A DNA stretch of 64,000 nt from Nitrospina sp. (GTDB lineage Bacteria; Nitrospinota; Nitrospinia; Nitrospinales; JACRGP01): assembly GCA_024648695.1 (NCBI GenBank), contig JACAVV010000012.1:69506-133505 (forward strand). The letters run 5' to 3'. A program made the position numbers and the translations under genes. This document shows positions 45,624-55,772 of this stretch, in pieces (within the stretch, counting starts at the first letter, position 1; every line of letters begins with the position of its first letter). The notes beneath the pieces are model-generated. The model made no database searches. It worked only from the letters and a program-made list of their open reading frames with translations, and was not told the origin of the DNA.

Positions 45624-47198
45624 ATGGAAAAAACCGGGACCCCCTCCCCTGAAACTTCCCGATTCGGACTCAGTCTCGCTTTAAAATTTTGTTTGTTCGC
45701 CACCGGATGCGCGGCGGTGGTCACCGAATACACTCTCGCCACATTAGCCAGCTACATGCTGGGCGACGCTATTTTTCAGTGGACGGCGGTGATTTCCCTG
45801 ATGTTGTTTTCCATGGGCCTCGGAAGCCGAAAAAGCCGCCAATTGACCGGTCATTTGCTGGACCGCTACGTCATGACCGAGGTCGGCCTTTCACTTTTAT
45901 GTGCGTTCTCGGCCATTTTTTGTTACGGCATTTCCGCATTCACTCCCAATTCGCATCTGGTGATTTACGGTGCGTCCTGCCTGATCGGATTTTTGATCGG
46001 ACTCGAGATACCCTTGATCACCCGCATTAACGATGATTTCGAACCCCTAAGGGTTAACATTTCATCGGTGATGGAATACGATTTCTACGGCGCCCTCGCA
46101 GGAGGGGCCTTGTTCGCATTCGTCTTGCTCCCTTTCCTCGGTTTAACCTACACACCCATTTTTCTGGGCACGGTCAATTTGCTGGTTGTCGGATTGCTTA
46201 TCTGGAAGTTTGCCCATTTAATGAATTGGCCCCGCGGACAACGAACAGGCTTTGCCGTCACTCTGGGATTGCTTTTGATCGCGGGCTACATTGCCAAACC
46301 TGTCGTGTTGTTTGGCGAACAGGCCAAATACAAGGATAAAGTCATATACGAAGAACAAACCCGGTTTCAGAAAATAGTCATCACACAATGGAAAGACCAT
46401 TATTGGTTGTTTTTAAATGGGAGCACCCAGTTCAGCACCTACGACGAAGAGCTTTACCACGAACCGCTGATCCATCCTGTTCTGGGAATCTTGAAGGAAC
46501 GCAAAAACATTCTGGTCCTGGGCGGAGGTGACGGTCTGGCGGCACGCGAAATCCTCAAGTATCCCGATGTGGAAACCATCACTCTCGTGGACCTGGATCC
46601 TAAAATGACTCACCTCGCGAAAACGCATCCGGTGCTATTGAAAGCCAATGAAGGGTCTTTCAACCATCCCAGGGTAAGCATCATCAATCAGGATGCCTAC
46701 CGTTTTATTCGTGGTTCTGACGCCATGTATGATGCCGTGATCGTCGACCTTCCCGACCCGAAAACGGTGTCGCTGTCGTTGTTGTACTCTGTCGGATTTT
46801 ATAAAATGCTGGCCAAACATTTGAAGCCGTTCGGAGCGGTCGTTACACAAAGCACCAGTCCGCTATACTCACCGGACGCATTTGTTTGTATCAAGAAAAG
46901 TTTACAGGAGGCCGGGTTTTCGGTGGTTCCTTTTCAGAATTCTATTCCTACTTTGGGCCGGTGGGGTTGGAATCTTGGAGTGAAAAAATCAGCCATGTCT
47001 CAGGAAGTATTAAAGAAGCAATTGATGAATCTCGATTTTTCATCCCTTTCCACCCGGTTTTTGAATCAAGACGCTATGATTTCCATGGTCCATTTTGGAA
47101 AAGGGCTTTTTGAACGCGAAGAAAATCTGGAGATCAATACGGAACTCAATCCGGTATTATTGAAATATTACCGAAAAGGGGCATGGGATTATTATTAG
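45624..47198 (+). CDS. membrane-anchored spermidine-synthase homologue
   Basis: 524 residues. The N-terminal 215 residues form six to seven helices. A catalytic domain follows with the glycine loop ILVLGGGDGLAAREILKY, TLVDLDPKMTHLAK, NQDAYRFIRGSDAM and the active-site AVIVDLPDPKTVSLSLLY; the Asp-x-Pro-Asp-Pro pattern is intact. It therefore could transfer aminopropyl groups, probably at the membrane. The enzyme donor, decarboxylated SAM, would need speD, which is not in the window. Confidence 0.88.
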   Translation: MEKTGTPSPETSRFGLSLALKFCLFATGCAAVVTEYTLATLASYMLGDAIFQWTAVISLMLFSMGLGSRKSRQLTGHLLDRYVMTEVGLSLLCAFSAIFCYGISAFTPNSHLVIYGASCLIGFLIGLEIPLITRINDDFEPLRVNISSVMEYDFYGALAGGALFAFVLLPFLGLTYTPIFLGTVNLLVVGLLIWKFAHLMNWPRGQRTGFAVTLGLLLIAGYIAKPVVLFGEQAKYKDKVIYEEQTRFQKIVITQWKDHYWLFLNGSTQFSTYDEELYHEPLIHPVLGILKERKNILVLGGGDGLAAREILKYPDVETITLVDLDPKMTHLAKTHPVLLKANEGSFNHPRVSIINQDAYRFIRGSDAMYDAVIVDLPDPKTVSLSLLYSVGFYKMLAKHLKPFGAVVTQSTSPLYSPDAFVCIKKSLQEAGFSVVPFQNSIPTLGRWGWNLGVKKSAMSQEVLKKQLMNLDFSSLSTRFLNQDAMISMVHFGKGLFEREENLEINTELNPVLLKYYRKGAWDYY

Positions 47199-47238
47199 TA
47201 GAATTTCAATCTGTGAATAAGCCGAAAACACTATTTAA

Positions 47239-49188
47239 ATGATCTACCTTAACGAAGTGTCCAAACAATTTGGACCCAAAATTCTGTTTAACAAAATAAG
47301 CTTTCACCTGCGTCCAAAAGAGCGCGTCGGATTAATAGGTGCTAACGGTACGGGCAAGACCACTCTCCTACGGATCATATGTAATGATGAGCCCTATGAT
47401 TCCGGATCCATAACCATTCGTAAAAACGCGAAAGTGGCTCGTCTGGCACAGGAACTGGAGACCAATGACCGGTCCATCCTGCATCGTGTAGTGTGGGGAG
47501 ACGGCGTGTTTGCCGATATTCGCAAAAACCTTGATAGACTCGAACAGGATTCCAAACTCCATGAAGAAGAACCCGAAGAATGGAGCCGCCAGTATGGAAA
47601 CTGGCAACACAAGCTGGAACAATTGAACGGGTATGACCGGGAAATACGGGCAAAATCCATCCTCTCGGGCCTGGGTTTTCATGACCACCATATGGAGGAA
47701 CCTTTATCCAAATTCAGTGGCGGCTGGCGAATGCGGGTGGAACTGGCAAAGCTCTTGCTGGAAGATCCGGACGTGTTGTTACTCGATGAACCCACCAATC
47801 ACCTTGATTTAAAATCGGTGGTTTGGCTGGAAGGGTTTTTGAAAAACTTTCAGGGTTCCCTGTTGCTCATTTCCCATGACCGCAGTTTCCTTAACGGACT
47901 GGTGCACCGTATCGCAGAACTGGACCGCGGGACTTTAAACGAATATAAAGGCGATTACGAATCCTACGAAATCCTAAAGAAGGAACGCGAAGCTCTATTG
48001 GAAGCGGCCGCCTCCAACCAGCAAAGACGAATCGCAGAAGTCGAGCGGTTCATCGAACGGTTTCGGGCAAAGAACACCAAAGCCACGCAGGTACAAAGCC
48101 GAATTAAAATGCTCAACAAGATGGAACGCATCGAAACCACCAGCCAGGCGAAAACGGTTGGCTTTCGTTTTCCACAGCCCGCACGGTGTGGCCGGGTGGT
48201 TCTTGAGTTAAAAAATATAAATAAATCTTACGGTGATCTCAAAGTTTATCAAAACTTCTCAGCCCAACTGGAGCGCGGATTCAAAGTAGCCCTCGTCGGC
48301 GAAAACGGCGCAGGCAAATCCACCTTATTAAAACTGATGGCGGAGGTCTTACCCATTGATTCCGGCGAGCTGGTTCCAGGCCATAATGTTACTCGGGCCT
48401 ACTACGCACAACATCATTCTGAATCGCTGGACCCGGACCGCTCTGTACTGGATACCATGGAAGGCGTTGCGGGGCATCTCACTCTGACCCAAAAACGCAA
48501 TATCCTCGGATCGTTTCTGTTTTCCGGTGACGATGTAGAGAAGAAGGTCGGTGTCCTTTCAGGAGGCGAACGGTCCAGGCTCTCCCTGGCCAAGATGCTG
48601 GTTTCTCCCTCCTCACTTCTTTTGCTGGACGAACCGACGAACCATCTCGACATCAAATCCTGCGAGGTCTTGGCCGCCGCATTGGCAGATTATGAAGGCA
48701 CCCTGGTCACCATTTCGCATGACCGGTTTTTTCTGGATGGAATCATCAACCGCGTATGGGAAATCGATTCGGGTAACTTAAAGGAGTATGTCGGTAACTA
48801 CAGCGATTACGAATGGGCAAAAGCCAGGGAAGCGGAGGCACTTGAAGCAACCGCCAACACAAGCGAAAAGAAAAAAGAGTCTTCGGAAAAAAGTGATAAG
48901 GATCGCAAACGCGAGGAAGCGGAATTACGTAATCGAAAATATAAAAAATTAAAACCGCTTCAAACCGAACTCGTTTCGCTGGAAAACAAACTCGAACAGG
49001 TGATGGAAGAAAAGCAAAAAGTGGAGTTGATTTTAGCCGATCAGGAGATTTATCAGGCGGACAACAAGCAGAAATTACAGGAAACCCTGGAACAACAAAG
49101 ATCCCTTAGCCGCGAAGAACAAACGTTAATGGAACAGTGGGAAGTGGTGCATACCGCCATAGAAGATGCTCAAAACGCCGTGCAGTGA
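47239..49188 (+). CDS. ABC-F ATPase (Uup/YheS type)
   Basis: 649 residues. Two ATPase halves: Walker A LIGANGTGKTTLLRI with signature SKFSGGWRMRVELAKLL and DEPTNHLDLKSV, then VGENGAGKSTLLKL with LSGGERSRLSLAKML and DEPTNHLDIKSC. A linker with many charged residues lies between. The C-terminal 110 residues are coiled coil, as in Uup-like members that bind DNA or ribosomes. There are no membrane domains. It is a translation or ribosome-rescue factor. Confidence 0.93.
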   Translation: MIYLNEVSKQFGPKILFNKISFHLRPKERVGLIGANGTGKTTLLRIICNDEPYDSGSITIRKNAKVARLAQELETNDRSILHRVVWGDGVFADIRKNLDRLEQDSKLHEEEPEEWSRQYGNWQHKLEQLNGYDREIRAKSILSGLGFHDHHMEEPLSKFSGGWRMRVELAKLLLEDPDVLLLDEPTNHLDLKSVVWLEGFLKNFQGSLLLISHDRSFLNGLVHRIAELDRGTLNEYKGDYESYEILKKEREALLEAAASNQQRRIAEVERFIERFRAKNTKATQVQSRIKMLNKMERIETTSQAKTVGFRFPQPARCGRVVLELKNINKSYGDLKVYQNFSAQLERGFKVALVGENGAGKSTLLKLMAEVLPIDSGELVPGHNVTRAYYAQHHSESLDPDRSVLDTMEGVAGHLTLTQKRNILGSFLFSGDDVEKKVGVLSGGERSRLSLAKMLVSPSSLLLLDEPTNHLDIKSCEVLAAALADYEGTLVTISHDRFFLDGIINRVWEIDSGNLKEYVGNYSDYEWAKAREAEALEATANTSEKKKESSEKSDKDRKREEAELRNRKYKKLKPLQTELVSLENKLEQVMEEKQKVELILADQEIYQADNKQKLQETLEQQRSLSREEQTLMEQWEVVHTAIEDAQNAVQ

Positions 49189-49328
49189 CTCACCCGGACC
49201 CCCTGAAGGAACCATTTGGGGAAAACTTTGTAAGGTTTCTCTCCAACATTATACACACCTTATCGCTTGCCTTCTTATAACCTAAGACGGTTGTTGAACC
49301 TTCCTTGCGCCTCTGATAGGATAAAATC

Positions 49329-50234
49329 ATGACACAAACAAACACACTCGCAAAAAGCCGGTCCGGTTCCGAAGGAATTCCGCATGTGCCCATGTCCGGA
49401 CTGGAAACGCTCTGGATGCAAATCGGCGGGACCTTATGCAACCTCACTTGCAACCACTGCTTTATCAGTTGCAGTCCGCACAACCACAACCATGAGCAAA
49501 TGAGTCTGGACCAGGTCAAAAAGTATCTGGCAGAATCAAAAGAGTTGGGAGTAAAAGACTACTACATCACCGGAGGCGAGGTATTTTTGCATCCGGAGAT
49601 TTTTGAGATCATAGAAACCATTTTGCAGTATGGTCCTTTGAACATGCTGACCAATGGGACTCTGATCCGCGAAGACAAAGCGGAGAAGCTGAGAGAGATT
49701 CAGAATCGAGTGGATTTCCCCATGACTCTTCGTGTCAGCATGGAACATTTCGATGAAACAAAAAACGATGCCGTACGCGGCCCCAACGCTTTCCGTTTGG
49801 CGCTTGGGGGCATACGGAACCTTGCACAACAAGGATTCAGTCCCATTCTGACCATCACACGCAGTTGGGAGGAAGATAAGGACAGTGAAATGGAATCGCA
49901 ATTCCTGCAGTTTTTGCAGGAAAACGAAGTGCCCACTCCCAGAATTAAAATACTGCCCGGATTCCTGCTTGGTCAATTGGCTGAGAACCAGCGTGCCTAT
50001 CAGAAAGAAGAACGGGTCACGGACAAATGCTTCGAAAACTTTGACATTACCAGCTTGCAATGTGCCTCTTCCCGAATGGCGACGGGTAAGGGCGTTTACG
50101 TTTGTCCGATTTTGGTGGACCATAACTTTGCCAAAATGGGAAATACCATTACAGAAACCTTGCGCCCCTTTCCTTTAGCACATTCCGCCTGTTATACCTG
50201 CCGGGTAACGGGAATGACCTGTAAAAATGAATGA
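49329..50234 (+). CDS. radical SAM protein with C-terminal Cys cluster
   Basis: 301 residues. Cluster Cys are in GTLCNLTCNHCFISCSPHNH. SAM binding is in YYITGGEVFLHPEI, with Val replacing the usual Pro of GGEP. The short C-terminal part has Cys at LQCASSRMATGKGVYVCPIL and SACYTCRVTGMTCKNE, suggesting a second cluster (SPASM/twitch-like). It is followed by a thioredoxin-like gene 132 bases on. Substrate unknown. Confidence 0.8.
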   Translation: MTQTNTLAKSRSGSEGIPHVPMSGLETLWMQIGGTLCNLTCNHCFISCSPHNHNHEQMSLDQVKKYLAESKELGVKDYYITGGEVFLHPEIFEIIETILQYGPLNMLTNGTLIREDKAEKLREIQNRVDFPMTLRVSMEHFDETKNDAVRGPNAFRLALGGIRNLAQQGFSPILTITRSWEEDKDSEMESQFLQFLQENEVPTPRIKILPGFLLGQLAENQRAYQKEERVTDKCFENFDITSLQCASSRMATGKGVYVCPILVDHNFAKMGNTITETLRPFPLAHSACYTCRVTGMTCKNE

Positions 50235-50366
50235 ACCCGCTTTTAAAAAGTATTCTCCTGGACACAAAATTTTGACGATTTCGATTCAAATAATGGAATT
50301 GCGACGGAATACCGCTTGCGCCGAACCGCGTGTATTTAAAGATCCAATGAAGAAAGGGAATGTTTT

Positions 50367-50915
50367 ATGGCACTGATGCATTCGACCATGTCCCCGCTGG
50401 GAAGCTCTGCAAAGGCCTTTGAGCTTACGGGAACCGATGGACGGCAGTATTCTTTAGAAAGTTTTGCCGAGCGGGAAGCACTGGTCATTATTTTTATGTG
50501 CAACCATTGTCCTTATGTGAAAGCCGTACTCGACCGCTTGATCACGTTGCAAAACGATTATAAAGACCGCAATGTGCAACTGGTTGGAATCAATTCCAAC
50601 GACACCGTAAAGTATCCCGACGACTCAATGGAAAATATGGCTAATCTGGTAATAGAAAAGAACATACCCTTTCCCTATCTCCTGGATGAAACACAGGCAG
50701 TAGCAAAAAGCTACGACGCTGTATGCACTCCGGACTTCTTTGTCTATGGCAACCAAAGGACCTTGCTGTACCGTGGAAGAATGGACGACAATTGGCAGGA
50801 ACCGGATAAAATCACGAAAAACGATTTGCGCCTGGCACTCGACCAGATTCTGGAAGGGAAAGAAGTCACAGGTGAGCAGGTTCCATCCATGGGATGTTCC
50901 ATAAAATGGAAATGA
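50367..50915 (+). CDS. thioredoxin-family redoxin
   Basis: 182 residues, an AhpC/TlpA-type fold. The active site is IFMCNHCPYVKAVLDRL (CxxC), with VGINSNDTVKYPDDS and the cis-Pro region VCTPDFFVYGNQRTLLYRGR. No signal peptide, so cytoplasmic. The family is often annotated as thioredoxin-like with peroxide or disulfide activity. It is near the radical SAM gene, but a shared operon is not certain. Confidence 0.88.
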   Translation: MALMHSTMSPLGSSAKAFELTGTDGRQYSLESFAEREALVIIFMCNHCPYVKAVLDRLITLQNDYKDRNVQLVGINSNDTVKYPDDSMENMANLVIEKNIPFPYLLDETQAVAKSYDAVCTPDFFVYGNQRTLLYRGRMDDNWQEPDKITKNDLRLALDQILEGKEVTGEQVPSMGCSIKWK

Positions 50916-51054
50916 ACCTGCGGGAGAATGAAGGGAAGGAGTAATATTAAAATCCCCCTCCCAGTCCTCTCCCGCGGTGGCGAGAGGGGGTACTTTTAAA
51001 AAAATATCATTCTCGAAGTTTAATTATTCACAATTAAATAAATTGTAGGAGTTT

Positions 51055-53826
51055 ATGAGTTCTCAAAGAAGATTGCTAGTGATCGTTGGTGCGATAATTA
51101 TTATTGGCTCCATGTTTGCCGACCAGATCATCGCCTTTTATATCGATATCCTTTGGTTCGAAGTCCATGACGTGGCCTCTGTTTTATGGACCATTCTTTC
51201 TGCACAATTGGGATTGGGCATTTTCTCAGGCGGTCTGTTTTTTCTAATCACTTACGGGTCCCTGAAATCCATTTATCAAAAAACCCAGCATCTTCCTGTC
51301 GTCCTCACCGACCAAATGCGCCGGGAAGTCCCTCTGCTCGATATGCTTGCCAGCAATCTGAAACCCCTGGTGGGACTGGTTCCTCTGGGGCTTGCCTTGA
51401 TGACAGGGCTTGTGGTCAGCCAGGAATGGGAAACTATCATGCAGTATCTCAACAAGGTGCCCTTTGGACAATCGGACCCCATCTTCGGAAAGGACTACTC
51501 CTTTTACCTGTTTACCCTGCCCATGTTGACCCTTGTCAAAGGCTTGATTTGGGAAGGATTGGTTGTGATTACTCTGGGATCCGGATTGATTTATTTTTTC
51601 AAACGGTCCATTTATCTTAGCCCCACAGGGTTTGTCTTTATGACAGAAGCCCGTCGCACACTTTCCTTATTAATAGCCTTTGGTTTTTTACTGCTAAGCT
51701 TCGAATTTTATATGGACCGTTTCGAACTGCTGATTGAGGGAGGATCAGGAGTTGTTGCCGGAATCGGCTATGCAGACGACAATGGCCGCTTGCCCGTTTT
51801 AACCTTTTTAGTGGGGTTATCTTTGGTCGGCTCCATCATGAGCTTCCTCAATATTTTCAAGCCGGGTTTTAGAAAAGTCCTGCTGGCAGGTGTTGGATTG
51901 GGCATCGTCTATATCGGGGGGAATTTTTATCCTGCGATCCTGCAAAAATTTGTGGTGACCCCTAACGAGCTTCAGAAAGAAATACCTTATATTGAACACA
52001 CCATCCATGGGACACGACTGGCCTATGGCCTGGATCAGGTCGAAACCAACGAACTGACCGGATCCAATACACTCACTGCTGATGCGATCAAGGAAAACCA
52101 CCTCACCATTCAAAACGTACGTTTGTGGGATCAGGGCCCTTTGCTGGATACCCTTGGGCAGATTCAGGAAATTCGAACTTACTACCAGTTTAATTCTGTG
52201 GATAATGATCGCTATACCATTGGCGGCACTTATCGGCAAACACTCCTTGCACCTCGCGAACTGCTTTCGACCAGCTTGCCAAATCGGACATGGATCAACG
52301 AGCACCTTACGTTCACCCACGGCTATGGGGTGACACTCAGTCCCGTAAATATGATCACTCCTGAAGGCTTGCCGGTATTGTTCATTAAGGACATTCCTCC
52401 CCAGTCCTCGGTGGACCTTACCGTCGACAGGCCAGAAATTTATTTCGGTGAATTGCCTAATGACCATGTGTTCGTGAACACGGGCACCAAGGAATTCGAT
52501 TATCCTGAAGGGGAGAAGAACGTCTATAAAAACTATGAGGGCAGTGGTGGCATTTCCATTGGATCATTCCTCAACAAGGTTTTATTGGCGGCACGTTTCA
52601 AAACAATGAAGATTTTATTTTCACAGGATATCGGCAGTGACAGCCGAGTGTTGATGTACCGGAACATTGAGGAACGGGTGAAAAAAATCGCGCCTTTCCT
52701 TAAGCTGGATCGTGACCCGTACCTCGTGATAAGCGAAGGCCGGTTGGTCTGGTTGTACGATGCCTATACCGTCAATGAGAACTTCCCTTATTCCCAAATG
52801 ATACCCGGCTTTGGCAATTACATCCGCAACTCGGTGAAGGTGACGATTGATGCCTATGAAGGATCCGTTAAATTTTTCGTTTCCGATCCCAATGACCCTA
52901 TCATTCAAACCTATCGGCATATTTTCCCTGATTTGTTTCAGGATTTGGATCAAATGCCAAAAGATTTAATGAAACACATTCGGTATCCCTCCGATCTGTT
53001 CACCATTCAAACTCACATCTATGCCACATACCATATGAACACCCCGCAGGTGTTTTACAACAAAGAAGACCAATGGGAAATTCCCCGTATCGACAACAAG
53101 CGGATGGAACCTTACTACACCATCATGAAACTGCCTCAAAAATCAAGGGAAGAGTATATTTTGATGCTCCCTTTCACACCCAGAGGAAAGAGTAACCTTT
53201 CAGCCTGGATGGTGGCGCGAAGTGACGGAGAGCATTACGGCAAACTTGTCGTTTACACCTTTCCTAAGCAAAAGCTGATTTATGGTCCCAGCCAGATCGT
53301 CGCCCGCATCAATCAGGAAGCGGAAATTTCGCGTCAAATTTCTTTATGGGACCAACGTGGCTCGCAGGTAATCCAAGGCAACCTTCTGGTGATTCCCATT
53401 GAGGAATCCTTGATATACGTACGCCCACTCTACCTGAAGGCAGATGAAGGCAAGATTCCTGAATTGAAGCGAGTCATTGTAGGCTACGAAGATCAGATTT
53501 CCATGGAGCGTACTCTGGACGAAGCCTTGCAAAAAATATTTACCGGTTTGTCTATCGATTCCAACGGAGAAGGCAAGACTGCTGATCGCGATAGAATGGT
53601 ATCGGCGTCTTTAAAGCACGAAACGGCGACAGGCCAAGTGTTGTTACAACGATCAGATTACCTGCGCATCAAGGATCAATTTAAAAAAGCGCTTGAAGCC
53701 CAAAAACGCATGAACGAAATGCTTGCAGAAAATCAACGGGAATTGGAAGCATTAGGTCAGACTCTGGACCGGGCGAACCCGGTGGCTCCCCCACCCCCCC
53801 CTGCTGAAGAAACGGTGAGCCCTTGA
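51055..53826 (+). CDS. UPF0182 family membrane protein
   Basis: 923 residues. Seven to eight helices fill residues 1-300 (start SSQRRLLVIVGAIIIIGSMF). A large soluble domain follows, with the family stretches IRLWD-type (IQNVRLWDQGPLLDT) and YGVTLSPVNMITPEGLPVL. The C-terminus is acidic and Pro-rich (PVAPPPPPAEETVSP). The family is widespread and uncharacterised. It is followed 24 bases later by the Cys-pair repeat protein gene. Confidence 0.9.
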   Translation: MSSQRRLLVIVGAIIIIGSMFADQIIAFYIDILWFEVHDVASVLWTILSAQLGLGIFSGGLFFLITYGSLKSIYQKTQHLPVVLTDQMRREVPLLDMLASNLKPLVGLVPLGLALMTGLVVSQEWETIMQYLNKVPFGQSDPIFGKDYSFYLFTLPMLTLVKGLIWEGLVVITLGSGLIYFFKRSIYLSPTGFVFMTEARRTLSLLIAFGFLLLSFEFYMDRFELLIEGGSGVVAGIGYADDNGRLPVLTFLVGLSLVGSIMSFLNIFKPGFRKVLLAGVGLGIVYIGGNFYPAILQKFVVTPNELQKEIPYIEHTIHGTRLAYGLDQVETNELTGSNTLTADAIKENHLTIQNVRLWDQGPLLDTLGQIQEIRTYYQFNSVDNDRYTIGGTYRQTLLAPRELLSTSLPNRTWINEHLTFTHGYGVTLSPVNMITPEGLPVLFIKDIPPQSSVDLTVDRPEIYFGELPNDHVFVNTGTKEFDYPEGEKNVYKNYEGSGGISIGSFLNKVLLAARFKTMKILFSQDIGSDSRVLMYRNIEERVKKIAPFLKLDRDPYLVISEGRLVWLYDAYTVNENFPYSQMIPGFGNYIRNSVKVTIDAYEGSVKFFVSDPNDPIIQTYRHIFPDLFQDLDQMPKDLMKHIRYPSDLFTIQTHIYATYHMNTPQVFYNKEDQWEIPRIDNKRMEPYYTIMKLPQKSREEYILMLPFTPRGKSNLSAWMVARSDGEHYGKLVVYTFPKQKLIYGPSQIVARINQEAEISRQISLWDQRGSQVIQGNLLVIPIEESLIYVRPLYLKADEGKIPELKRVIVGYEDQISMERTLDEALQKIFTGLSIDSNGEGKTADRDRMVSASLKHETATGQVLLQRSDYLRIKDQFKKALEAQKRMNEMLAENQRELEALGQTLDRANPVAPPPPPAEETVSP

Positions 53827-53850
53827 CCATTAGACTACTCGGGAGATGTT

Positions 53851-55278
53851 ATGATCACATCATTGATTTATCCATTGAAAACTTTTAAAGGGATTTCGAA
53901 AAATATTCAAGAAAAGGATTTTCCCCATAGGAATTTAAGGATAAGCAACCCTCTAAAAAGCCTTTGCTCTATTAGTTTTGCATTATTTATATTATGGGGC
54001 ACAGTCTTATTGCCTAAATATGTTTTTGCTACCCCTGCAAGTGCGGACACCTTCAACCAATTGGTCTTGTTAAAGTCCGGGTTGGAATCCCGATATGGCA
54101 TAAAACGTCTGGAATGTTTTCCCTTTCAAAAAAACATTGGGGACGACGCCAACCAGATCCAGCTAATCGACCATTGCCTGTCCGGCGCAGAAACCCTGAA
54201 AGCGTCTCTGGACAGCCTGGGAAGCACGCCAATCCAAACAGTTGGAGTCAGCCATCGTTTTTTACGAACAGGCGGATTCCATACCATCCTGATCCCCTGG
54301 AACACCACCCAGGAAGCATTGACTGAATTTTTAAATGCCGGAATTTCTGTAAGCGAACAAGAGAAATTCCTGAATCAGATACGCGCGGTAAAATCCGAAA
54401 TATTATCAAGAATCGGCCAACGCGGCTTGTTTTGCACGCAACGTATATCTAATAAGGACTGCATGAAAGGCTACCGCGCAATAGTAGGTGCTTTAAAAGG
54501 GATGCCCCCTCAAAAAGTATCCTGGCGGGAAATCAACGTTTCCTCAGCAGGTGATATTTCTGAAGACCCCTGGAAACTATCCCTGGCTTTTGATGCCACA
54601 AGCGATGAAATCAAACAAGCCCTGTTTCGTTCCGGCCCCTATGAAGTGTGGGAAGCGCGTCGCAAAATGTATGAAAAAATTAAGGAAGAATACGCCCCCA
54701 CCTATAAAAGCAATTTGCAACTATCCAACTTTTTTTGCACACCCGAATTGAGTGTCGAGCAATGCCTGAAGGCCGCTAAAACCTTGCATAAGGCCAGCGA
54801 ATCCGGAATACTGCAGAATAAACATTGGGGAGAAGTTTGGGTCAATTCAACCAATAATCTGCTCGTGAACGATTTCGATTCTCAAGTCCGTTTTGATTTG
54901 GAAACCGAACAAATGATCGAGTTTTTCTCCCGGAAACCAGGGAAAGATGCTATCGAGAAAAATACGGTACTTGCAGAAAAGCTGGAGGAAGGAACCAAAA
55001 ATAATTCCTCGCGCTTGCGGGTTGTATGCGATCCGGTAGATTTATCAGCACACTTATGTGTTCAGGGATTTCAAACTTTCAGGAAGTTTCTAAAAGAAAA
55101 CAGGAAATATGTTGTGTCTTCGCCCTGGACCGAACTGATGTTTATAGACGGAAACCAGCTAAAGCGGGTGAATTTTGCGCTCAATTCCAACGTGAGGCAC
55201 AATTACATCTATATGAGCGCTGATACAGGTTATGAAAGCTTAAAAGCCCATATGATGAAATTCAAGTCCAAACACTAG
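53851..55278 (+). CDS. secreted protein with four Cys-pair repeats
   Basis: 475 residues with ribosome site GGGAGA. A long basic N-terminus leads to a signal-anchor at about 36-63 (SISFALFILWGTVLLPKYVF). The mature part has four units of about 100 residues, each with a Cys pair: 89/109, 195/204, 296/305 and 393/403. Each pair follows (F/V)-x-C and precedes a helix (CMKGYRAIVGAL; CLKAAKTLHKAS; CVQGFQTFRKFL). I do not recognise the family; it looks like an internal duplication with one disulfide per unit. Confidence 0.65.
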   Translation: MITSLIYPLKTFKGISKNIQEKDFPHRNLRISNPLKSLCSISFALFILWGTVLLPKYVFATPASADTFNQLVLLKSGLESRYGIKRLECFPFQKNIGDDANQIQLIDHCLSGAETLKASLDSLGSTPIQTVGVSHRFLRTGGFHTILIPWNTTQEALTEFLNAGISVSEQEKFLNQIRAVKSEILSRIGQRGLFCTQRISNKDCMKGYRAIVGALKGMPPQKVSWREINVSSAGDISEDPWKLSLAFDATSDEIKQALFRSGPYEVWEARRKMYEKIKEEYAPTYKSNLQLSNFFCTPELSVEQCLKAAKTLHKASESGILQNKHWGEVWVNSTNNLLVNDFDSQVRFDLETEQMIEFFSRKPGKDAIEKNTVLAEKLEEGTKNNSSRLRVVCDPVDLSAHLCVQGFQTFRKFLKENRKYVVSSPWTELMFIDGNQLKRVNFALNSNVRHNYIYMSADTGYESLKAHMMKFKSKH

Positions 55279-55313
55279 AACCTTAAAGAGTTACGGTTCA
55301 GATGCGAAAACAA

Positions 55314-55772
55314 TTAAACCAAAGTATGCGAATGCCGCATTTCCTGTGGGATCAGGTGATGCCGAGTTGTGTACTCTGGCCGTGTGAGAACGAATTGTTT
55401 GGCGATCATTTCATGGGTGTTGATGACGATTGGGGCGACCAGGTTAGCCGTCATATCTGTCACCTCTTCGGGAATAGTGACGATCACCCGCACCTTGAAA
55501 TCATCGTTAAAATTGAGAAGAATTTTCTTTTTTTCTTCTTCAGTCAGGGTCAGTCGGTAATCAGGAACGTATAAAAACGGGTCCGTGACCACAAAAGCCA
55601 GATCGGGAATTTCAAGAGAGTGCATCCATTCCAGAGGGCTTTCCATCTTTTGGCTAAGGGGTAACAGCCCAAAGCGTTTTTCGTTGTCGAAACCATACAG
55701 TCCGCTGGGAAAATGGATGATATCGTCTTCATGCAATTCAAAAGATTTGAGTCGGCTTGATGGATAAATCAT
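55314..55772 (-). CDS. fliW: flagellar assembly factor FliW
   Basis: 152 residues. Family pattern: FPSGLYGFDNEKRFGLLPLS, SLEIPDLAFVVTDPFLYVPD and the last third with VTIPEEVTDMTANLVAPIVI. FliW binds CsrA and flagellin to couple filament assembly to translation. Its ATG overlaps the csrA stop (ATGA). No flagellin gene is in the window. Confidence 0.93.
   Translation of the reverse strand: MIYPSSRLKSFELHEDDIIHFPSGLYGFDNEKRFGLLPLSQKMESPLEWMHSLEIPDLAFVVTDPFLYVPDYRLTLTEEEKKKILLNFNDDFKVRVIVTIPEEVTDMTANLVAPIVINTHEMIAKQFVLTRPEYTTRHHLIPQEMRHSHTLV

Noticed and set aside
50938..50990. CCCCCTC...GAGGGGG hairpin between redoxin and UPF0182 genes
   Set aside because: Looks like common intergenic low-complexity repeat; no T-run for a terminator and no second copy flanks to call it mobile.
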